From an uncultured Clostridia bacterium (lineage in GTDB: Bacteria > Bacillota > Clostridia > Christensenellales > QALW01), in assembly GCA_900550765.1 (NCBI GenBank), contig URTC01000041.1, positions 1-9,787 of the forward strand: a stretch of 9,787 nucleotides of DNA, in the 5' to 3' direction. Under the pieces are notes generated by a model. That model was not told the DNA's origin and did not search any database. It worked only from the letters and a program-made list of their open reading frames with translations. Made by a program: the position numbers and the translations under genes. Shown here one piece after another: positions 1 to 6,511 of the stretch (positions within the stretch are counted from its first letter, which is position 1; each line of letters begins with the position of its first letter).

Positions 1-460
1 CAAGGGATTCTCTTCCCGCGCGTTTATGCTGGCGCCCCTCATAGAGCATCGGCATAATCACGGTGATTCTTCTGGCCTTTCCGCCGATAGCCGCAATGAT
101 GCGCTTTAAGTCGGCATAGTGGTCATCGGGACTCATAGGAACCTGCTGGCCGTACATTTTATAGGTTAGGGTGTGATTGAACACATCGCAGATGATATAG
201 ATATCCAACCCCCGCACGGATTGACGGATCACGCCCTTCGCCTCGCCGCTGCCGAACCGCGGGCAGGATATATCAATCATATAGGTATCGCGCTCATAGG
301 CTACAAACCTTGCGTCGTCCCGGAATTCACTGTCACGTTCCTTGCGCCATTTGGTCAGATAGTAGTCAATGCGCTTTCCGATTTCCTCGCATCCGGGCAT
401 GGCAATAATCCCAAGCGGCGCAAAGGGAAGGCTTGTAAGGTTTTCTAAATAGTCGGCCAT
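1..460 (-). CDS. prs: Ribose-phosphate pyrophosphokinase (PRPP synthetase), divergent clostridial type, 3' part outside window
   Basis: The reverse strand is open from an ATG at 460 to the window edge (153 codons, no stop). It encodes a protein beginning MADYLENLTSLPFAPLGIIA. The segment ending MPMLYEGRQHKRAGRESL matches the ATP-binding flexible loop region of PRPP synthetases, in the form found in longer divergent clostridial homologues. The preceding stretch with DIYIICDVFNHT corresponds to the first phosphoribosyltransferase-like domain. The family makes 5-phosphoribosyl-1-diphosphate from ribose-5-phosphate and ATP in the cytoplasm, for nucleotide, histidine and tryptophan synthesis. The start is supported by AGGAGG (plus-strand cctcct at 471-476), 10 bases upstream. 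It lies downstream of dnaJ on the same strand but has its own promoter, so it is probably a separate unit. The catalytic C-terminal PRPP-binding loop is not in the window. Family call is from memory of motifs; the divergent subtype is inference. Confidence 0.82.
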   Translation of the reverse strand, partial: MADYLENLTSLPFAPLGIIAMPGCEEIGKRIDYYLTKWRKERDSEFRDDARFVAYERDTYMIDISCPRFGSGEAKGVIRQSVRGLDIYIICDVFNHTLTYKMYGQQVPMSPDDHYADLKRIIAAIGGKARRITVIMPMLYEGRQHKRAGRESL

Positions 461-503
461 AAAAGAAGTTCCTCCTAAACTGTTGTTCCTTTGTTCAAGC
501 ATA

Positions 504-532
504 ATTATACTATTTTATAGCCTTTTTGTAAA
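504..532 (-). promoter_or_regulatory. Sigma-A-type promoter for the PRPP synthetase gene
   Basis: On the minus strand the -35 box is TTTACA (527-532) and the -10 box is a perfect TATAAT (504-509), separated by 17 bases. The -10 box is about 43 bases upstream of the ATG at 460. It lies between the dnaJ terminator and the gene, which supports independent transcription. Confidence 0.75.
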
Positions 533-567
533 ACGTATCTGTGCGTATTTTTGACCTTTTTGTAAAA
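521..567. repeat. Pair of 13-bp direct repeats upstream of the PRPP synthetase gene
   Basis: The 13-mer cctttttgtaaaa occurs exactly at 521-533 and again at 555-567, 34 bases apart. The copy nearer the gene contains the -35 box of the predicted promoter. The distal copy runs into the U-tract of the dnaJ terminator. It could be a tandem binding site or chance in AT-rich DNA. Confidence 0.5.
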
Positions 568-594
568 AAAGAAACAGAGCCAAAGCTCTGTTTT
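564..594 (-). terminator. Rho-independent terminator after dnaJ
   Basis: On the minus strand ACAGAGC-tttg-GCTCTGT forms a perfect 7-bp stem with a 4-base loop (574-591). The stem can be extended by A-T pairs and is followed by a T-rich tract (564-573). It lies about 24 bases beyond the dnaJ stop and closes the heat-shock operon. Confidence 0.85.
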
Positions 595-617
595 CAAATG
601 TTGGAATATATAGGTCT

Positions 618-1723
618 TTAAAACAAACCCTTTTTCTTTTTTCCTTTTTCCGTACCGCTGAGTTCTTCCTGAAAAGCCTTGAGCAGATCCTTTTGCTTAT
701 TGGTAAGGCGCTTGGGTACAGTAATATTGACCGTTACGTACAAATCCCCTTTTATTTGGGTATTGATGCGGACGATACCCTGGTTTTTCATACGGAAGCG
801 CGTGCCCGGCTGCGTACCTTCGGGGATTTTTAAATTGGCGGTTCCCTCTAAGGTGGATACCTGAATTTCTCCGCCGAGCACGGCAGTGGCGTAATCGATA
901 TCCATATTCAGGAACAGATCGCTGCCGCGGCGCAGGAAACGGTCGTGGTCCGCAACGGCGATGCGTATGTACAAATCACCGTTGCCGCCGCCGCGCCTAC
1001 CCTGTTCGCCCTCGCCGCGCAGGGTAATGGCCTGGCCGTTATCAATACCGGCGGGGATGCTGACGTTCAAAGTACGCCTCCGGCGTATACGGCCCTTGCC
1101 GTTGCAGCGCGAACAGGGGTCTTTTATGATTTTTCCCGTTCCGCGGCACCGGTCGCAGGGGCGTGACGAAGCAAAGCTGCCGAAAATCGTATTCTGCTGG
1201 GAATGTACCTGCCCCGTGCCATGACAGATCGGACAGGTCTCCGGCTGTGTGCCGGGCTTTGCCCCGCTGCCGTGGCATACGTCGCATTCCTCTTCCCGCA
1301 GGAGCTCTACATCCTTTTTCGTGCCGAAGGCGGCTTCTTCAAAGGAGATTCTGAGATCTACCCGCAGATCATTGCCGCGCTGCGGCGCATTCGGATTCCG
1401 GTGCTGCCGCGCATTGCCGCCAAAAAGGTAGCAAAAATATCGCCGAAGCCGGAAAAGCCTTCGCTGCTGTAGGTATAGCCTCCTCCGCCGAAGCCCTGAG
1501 GACCGTCATGACCGAATTGGTCATAATTGGCTCTTTTTTGAGGGTCGGAGAGCACATCATAGGCCTCGTTGACCTCTTTGAACCGGGCCTCGCATTCGGC
1601 ATCACCCGGATGCATATCCGGGTGATACTTTTTTGCCAATTGGCGGAAGGCCTTTTTTATTTCGTCCTCGCTGGCGTTTTTTTGTACGCCGAGCACTTCA
1701 TAATAATCACGCTTGTTCGCCAT
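618..1723 (-). pseudogene. dnaJ: DnaJ (Hsp40) co-chaperone, interrupted by a single-base frameshift
   Basis: DnaJ delivers unfolded clients to DnaK and stimulates its ATPase. The J domain starts at ATG 1723 ([12 protein letters not shown]) and has the HPD motif at residues 34-36. A Gly/Phe linker ([18 protein letters not shown]) follows. The frame is then lost near residue 100, and the original frame stops at 1358. From about 1421 the correct protein resumes one frame over and is open to the TAA at 618. This part has four zinc motifs (CDVCHGSG, CPICHGTG, CDRCRGTG, CSRCNGKG) and the C-terminal client-binding domains (LNVSIPAGIDNGQAI). Restoring one base gives 368 residues, a normal length for the family. 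The missing base is most simply a T in the coding-strand run at 1422-1426. dnaK ends 8 bases upstream with tandem stops TAA TAG, and no good ribosome binding site precedes dnaJ, suggesting translational coupling. The break may be an assembly or sequencing error, a real mutation, or recoding. Confidence 0.93.
1422..1426 (-). other. Frameshift site in dnaJ: T5 run where T6 would keep frame
   Basis: The coding strand reads ACC TTT TTG GCG GCA in the upstream frame. Inserting one T gives ACC TTT TTT GGC GGC AAT, which continues as a normal Gly-rich linker ([21 protein letters not shown]) into the zinc-finger domain. The change is in a homopolymer, where both replication slippage and sequencing errors concentrate. 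Confidence 0.85.
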
Positions 1724-1731
1724 ATCAACTA

Positions 1732-3582
<1,851 letters not shown>

Positions 3583-3618
3583 AATCTATATCCTCCTGAA
3601 AAAAATCAATAAATATTA

Positions 3619-4191
3619 TCAAATGGTTACCTGAACCATTGAATAGCGAATAATTTTTTCGCCGATCTTATACCCTTTAACCAGTACGGCCGCTACGGTG
3701 CCCGGCTTCTGCCCTTCTGTACAGGGAACCTGCATCACGGCGTTATGACAGGCGGGATCAAACGGATTGCCTAAGGCTTCGATCTCTTCAACGCCGAGAT
3801 CGGCCAGTGCCTGCGTCATCTGCTTCAGCACCAGCTCCAGGCCTTCCATCAGCGTACCTTCGGTACCGTTTTCGCGTTCGGTTACCAGCGCGCGCTCCAA
3901 ATTATCCATTACCGGCAAAAAGGTCTTTACCACCTCTGCCTTGCCGTCGGCCATAGCGTCGGCGCGTACGGAAGCATTCCGTTTACGGTAATTATCAAAA
4001 TCTGCCTGTATCCGCTGGGCAAGCAGCAGATATTCCGCTTCCTTGTTGTTGGGAGTTTCTTCTTTTTCTTCTGCTTCAGGCTGAACATATTCGGCCTCAG
4101 CTGTGTTTTCTTCTGTATCTTCCGCTTCCTGCTGCGGAAGTTCTTCTTCAATCGGCTCGTTTATATTTTCATCCTTCTTCTTCTCTTTCAC
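3619..4191 (-). CDS. grpE: Nucleotide exchange factor GrpE
   Basis: GrpE is a dimeric exchange factor that releases ADP from DnaK. The 190-residue protein has a very acidic, Glu-rich disordered N-terminus (about 1-50). A long helix with the family pattern QADFDNYRKRN (62-72) comes next, followed by a four-helix segment (FLPVMDNLERAL). The C-terminal beta domain carries the signature run MQVPCTEGQKPGTVAAVLVK then GYKIGEKIIRYSMVQV. The start is GTG at 4191. It is chosen because GGAGGAG (plus-strand 4199-4205) lies 7 bases upstream and no ATG fits. The gene overlaps the end of hrcA by 23 bases, consistent with translational coupling in the heat-shock operon. Length and motifs are normal. Confidence 0.96.
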   Translation of the reverse strand: MKEKKKDENINEPIEEELPQQEAEDTEENTAEAEYVQPEAEEKEETPNNKEAEYLLLAQRIQADFDNYRKRNASVRADAMADGKAEVVKTFLPVMDNLERALVTERENGTEGTLMEGLELVLKQMTQALADLGVEEIEALGNPFDPACHNAVMQVPCTEGQKPGTVAAVLVKGYKIGEKIIRYSMVQVTI

Positions 4192-5218
4192 TTGTTTTCT
4201 CCTCCAATGCTGTAGTTTCGGTAAAAACCCTGCTCAGGGTTTTGCCCATTTGGTCAAGCACAGAGAGGACCTTGTCATACTGCATTCTGGTAGGGCCGAT
4301 AACACCGATTTTGCCTAAGGTTTTATTGCCCGCAGAGTATGTAGCCGTCACTATGCTTATGTCGCCCAGGCCGGTTTCGCGGCCGATGCGAACAGTGATT
4401 CGGGAATCATCCTCGTTTACGATCTCGCCCAGTTTCTGCTTTTCTTCTAAAAGCTTCAGAAAGCCACGCGCCTTTTCCAGATCAGTAAATTCCTGATGCG
4501 CCAGCACCTTGCTGGCACCGTCGATTACCACGCGGCTCTGTACGCGGCCGAGTCTGGCCTCCAGCACCGCACAGATCGTATCAAACAGCTGTTTTTGGTC
4601 GGCAATCTCATTTTCCATCATAAACTGTGCGCCGGGATGGATTTCATTCACGCTCTTTCCTGCAAACATCTTATTCAGCAGCCGGGAGATACTGTCCAGC
4701 TCCTCCTGGGTCATCGCACGGGGAAGCGTAATGGGGGTATTCTGCACCATGCCCGTATCGGTAAGCAGCACCACCATGGCCGTAAGTGGATTGACAGGCA
4801 TCAGCTGAATGCTGCTTACATTGACCTCCGTTGCCTTGGGCGGCGTTACAATAGAAACATACTGGGTCAAGTCAGAAATGACTCTTGCCGCATCTGACAG
4901 CACGGCTCCCGTTTCATCGATACGCTGATCGTAATATTTTTTTATATAGTCAATTTCCGGTAGCGAGAGCTTAGAAAGATGCATCAGGTTATCCACATAA
5001 AAGCGGTAGGCTTTATCACTGGGGATTCTTCCTGCGGAGGTATGCGGCTGCTCCAAATAACCTAAATCCTCCAGGTCACTCATTTCGTTACGGATGGTTG
5101 CCGATGAAAGCGCGAAGCTTTTAGATATCGTACGTGAGCCTACAGGAATGGCATTGGTGATATAATCCTCTATAATTGCCTGCAATATCTGTTTTTGCCG
5201 TTCGCTTAATTCATCCAT
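4169..5218 (-). CDS. hrcA: Heat-inducible transcriptional repressor HrcA
   Basis: HrcA represses class I heat-shock genes by binding the CIRCE operator; in the known family, GroEL promotes its activity. The N-terminal winged-helix domain (about 1-75) has the family sequence DELSERQKQILQAIIEDYI, then PVGSRTISKSF, SSATIRNEMSDLEDLGYLEQ and HTSAGRIPSDKAYRFYV. The middle GAF-like and C-terminal regions include the family-typical TATYSAGNKTLGKIGVIGPTRMQYDKV near the end, followed by an acidic tail EKTSEREEEG. Length is 349 residues, normal for HrcA. I place the start at ATG 5218; an adjacent in-frame TTG at 5221 would add one residue. A weak AAGG lies about 10 bases upstream. It is the first gene of the operon and autoregulated through the CIRCE 28 bases upstream. 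Confidence 0.97.
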   Translation of the reverse strand: MDELSERQKQILQAIIEDYITNAIPVGSRTISKSFALSSATIRNEMSDLEDLGYLEQPHTSAGRIPSDKAYRFYVDNLMHLSKLSLPEIDYIKKYYDQRIDETGAVLSDAARVISDLTQYVSIVTPPKATEVNVSSIQLMPVNPLTAMVVLLTDTGMVQNTPITLPRAMTQEELDSISRLLNKMFAGKSVNEIHPGAQFMMENEIADQKQLFDTICAVLEARLGRVQSRVVIDGASKVLAHQEFTDLEKARGFLKLLEEKQKLGEIVNEDDSRITVRIGRETGLGDISIVTATYSAGNKTLGKIGVIGPTRMQYDKVLSVLDQMGKTLSRVFTETTALEEKTSEREEEG

Positions 5219-5245
5219 CAAAAATCAGCCTTCATCTTTTTATTG

Positions 5246-5272
5246 TTAGCACTCGGTTGTGTTGAGTGCTAA
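5246..5272. promoter_or_regulatory. CIRCE operator (HrcA binding site)
   Basis: TTAGCACTC (5246-5254), a 9-base spacer, then GAGTGCTAA (5264-5272) match the established CIRCE consensus at every arm position. It lies just downstream of the -10 box, so it covers the predicted transcription start and early leader of the hrcA-grpE-dnaK-dnaJ transcript. Confidence 0.99.
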
Positions 5273-5282
5273 TTTTGTTTTC

Positions 5283-5311
5283 ATTATAGTACGTAAATTT
5301 ATATTTGTCAA
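5283..5311 (-). promoter_or_regulatory. Sigma-A promoter of the hrcA-grpE-dnaK-dnaJ operon
   Basis: On the minus strand a perfect TTGACA (5306-5311) and a perfect TATAAT (5283-5288) are separated by exactly 17 bases. This is a consensus vegetative promoter, immediately upstream of the CIRCE. Such a strong promoter under HrcA repression is the expected class I heat-shock arrangement. Confidence 0.95.
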
Positions 5312-5468
5312 CACTTTTAAGACTAACATTTTTAATTATTTTCATAAAATTGTGAAATATACAAAAATAAGGGAAGGTAAAATATTGCTTGTTTTGAGCA
5401 AGAACGCAGAAAATATCGAATCGTTTAAAAAATATTGACAGGCCAAACAAAAACTGCAGCAAATGAAA

Positions 5469-5485
5469 TTCGTTGAATGAACGAA
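5469..5485. repeat. 17-bp palindrome upstream of the antitoxin gene, candidate operator
   Basis: TTCGTT (5469-5474), spacer gaatg, AACGAA (5480-5485) form a perfect 6-bp inverted repeat 34 bases before the antitoxin ATG. A TTGACA -35-like box lies at 5435-5440, but no convincing -10 box is seen at the right distance. Ribbon-helix-helix antitoxins commonly autorepress through such short inverted repeats; that role here is inference. Confidence 0.45.
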
Positions 5486-5519
5486 CAATAAATAAAACAT
5501 AATAGAAAGGAGAGAAAAA

Positions 5520-5747
5520 ATGACGGTAAAAATCATTGCCCGCATCAGTAAAAAAAATTATAAAGCGCTGAAAAGACTGGCTAAATATAAAGGAACGGAT
5601 GCTGTGATCAATCAAGCGCTGAAACAATTTTTTGATAAAAATCATAAAATAAAAATGAAAGTACTGCTTAAAAAAGGATACCGGGCAATGGCGGGGCTGA
5701 ATCTTTTTTTATGCGGACCCGTACTGCGGGAGGATCCCGAGTTTTAG
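5520..5747 (+). CDS. MazE/EndoAI-like ribbon-helix-helix antitoxin
   Basis: Small basic protein of 75 residues. Residues 3-37 (KIIARISKKNYKALKRLAKY, then KGTDAVINQALKQFF) fit the ribbon-helix-helix pattern: a short beta strand, a helix starting KKNYKALKRLA, a turn at KG, and a second helix. The C-terminal part LLKKGYRAMAGLNLFL (49-64) resembles the LMRRGYMEMAKINLNIS segment of Bacillus EndoAI, the region that wraps the NdoA toxin. Expected role: DNA-binding autorepressor and neutraliser of the toxin encoded 61 bases downstream. The start ATG is well supported by AAAGGAG, 7 bases upstream. It is shorter than EndoAI (93 residues, from memory), and the gene is visibly more AT-rich than its neighbours. 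Annotation rests on fold pattern, the C-terminal similarity and the adjacent toxin. Confidence 0.78.
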   Translation: MTVKIIARISKKNYKALKRLAKYKGTDAVINQALKQFFDKNHKIKMKVLLKKGYRAMAGLNLFLCGPVLREDPEF

Positions 5748-5754
5748 TCCGGTA

Positions 5755-5787
5755 AAAAGCAGTGCTTTTGCCTGCCGCGGGGCAGGC
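5755..5787 (+). other. Two adjacent hairpins between antitoxin and toxin genes
   Basis: AAAAGC-agt-GCTTTT (5755-5769) is followed immediately by GCCTGCC-gcgg-GGCAGGC (5770-5787), both perfect stems (6 and 7 bp). The second ends about five bases before the toxin ribosome binding site (GGGAGG near 5793-5798). No U-tract follows, so it is not a typical terminator. It could tune toxin translation, protect an mRNA end or act as a processing site. Confidence 0.6.
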
Positions 5788-5808
5788 TGCCAGGGAGGGT
5801 GAAACAAA

Positions 5809-6156
5809 TTGATAAAACGGGGCGAAATCTATTACGCCGATCTGTCGCCGGTGGTAGGCAGTGAACAAGGCGGAATAAGGCCTGTATTGATTTTGCAGAA
5901 CGACGTGGGCAACAGGTACAGCCCTACGATCATCGTGGCAGCAATTGCCTCTAAAATAGATAAGGCAAAGCTTCCTACGCATATAGAAATCGAAGGGGAA
6001 AGGCACGGTCTGCCGAAAGATTCAGTCATTTTGCTTGAGCAGATCCGCACCATTGACAAACGAAGACTGAAAGAAAAACTTGGGGGCCTGAATGTTCCGG
6101 CAATGAGCCGGGTAGAGGAAGGTCTTAGGGTGAGCTTGGGCTTTGCAGAGTTTTAA
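5809..6156 (+). CDS. MazF/PemK-family mRNA interferase toxin (NdoA-like)
   Basis: 115-residue protein close to Bacillus NdoA/EndoA, a sequence-specific ribosome-independent endoribonuclease that cleaves mRNA. The conserved blocks are all present: [57 protein letters not shown] and [20 protein letters not shown]. Two of the three NdoA catalytic residues are visible: Arg25 corresponds to R24 and Gln79 to Q78. The third, Thr48, aligns with Ala47 (AAIASKI instead of the usual AAIT). Ser48 is adjacent. The start is TTG at 5809, with GGGAGG about 10 bases upstream; the nearby GTG is out of frame. It forms a toxin-antitoxin operon with the ribbon-helix-helix gene upstream and is followed by a terminator. 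Activity could be reduced; the family call is secure. Confidence 0.95.
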   Translation: MIKRGEIYYADLSPVVGSEQGGIRPVLILQNDVGNRYSPTIIVAAIASKIDKAKLPTHIEIEGERHGLPKDSVILLEQIRTIDKRRLKEKLGGLNVPAMSRVEEGLRVSLGFAEF

Positions 6157-6211
6157 GAGGATTATCATACACGCGATATACGCACGGCCGTTGTGCCGGC
6201 AGATGGATAGG

Positions 6212-6244
6212 AAAGGCTTTCTGATTTTTCAGGAAGCCTTTTTT
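6212..6244 (+). terminator. Rho-independent terminator after the toxin gene
   Basis: AAAGGCTTTCTG (6212-6223), loop attttt, and CAGGAAGCCTTT (6230-6241) form a 12-bp stem with one G-U pair, ending in a run of T. It lies 56 bases after the toxin stop and closes the toxin-antitoxin unit. Confidence 0.92.
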
Positions 6245-6398
6245 GTGCTGGCGATGCGCAAGTTTTTTCATTTCTGAAAGACAACTGTTTTTTACCGGCA
6301 GCGCGAGGAGTGGTTTTATAAAGGAAGGATGCGCGGGCAAGCGTGTTTTGCTTAGGCAGAACATGATAATAAAATATTTATTTTTTATGTACTTTTTG
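6245..6398. other. Intergenic stretch between the toxin terminator and the lipoprotein promoter
   Basis: No gene can be supported here. Open frames are short, lack conserved motifs and change composition midway. The last 35 bases are very AT-rich, which may act as an UP-like element for the promoter that follows. Confidence 0.5.
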
Positions 6399-6427
6399 TT
6401 GTATTGGCTAATTTTTTATGGTATAAT
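6399..6427 (+). promoter_or_regulatory. Extended -10 promoter for the lipoprotein gene
   Basis: A perfect TATAAT at 6422-6427 is preceded by TG one base upstream (tggTATAAT), the extended -10 form. The -35 candidate TTGTAT at 6399-6404 with 17-base spacing is weak (3 of 6), as is common with extended -10 promoters. An AT-rich tract lies upstream. The leader to the ATG is about 77 bases. Confidence 0.7.
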
Positions 6428-6511
6428 GAATAAAAATAGAAGTTTATAGTTCGGTATATGGGCAACGGCATATACAAAAATCTTTTGTGTTATAGAAAAT
6501 TTGAGGTGAAC

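Noticed and set aside
1422..1430. Programmed -1 frameshifting in dnaJ as the default reading
   Set aside because: The heptamer CTTTTTG does not fit the usual slippery pattern, no clear stimulatory stem was identified, and dnaJ is not known to use recoding. A consensus error is more likely.
5232..5645. Minus-strand open frame of 137 codons
   Set aside because: It crosses the CIRCE operator, the consensus hrcA promoter and the antitoxin gene, and its Phe/Ile-rich translation reflects AT-rich non-coding DNA.
6243..6449. Plus-strand open frame of 68 codons after the toxin terminator
   Set aside because: It begins inside the terminator U-tract, runs through the next promoter, and lacks a ribosome binding site.
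6458..6511. Upstream ATG extending the lipoprotein by 18 residues
   Set aside because: The extension would put a polar segment before the signal peptide and has no ribosome binding site; GAGGTG precedes the ATG at 6512.
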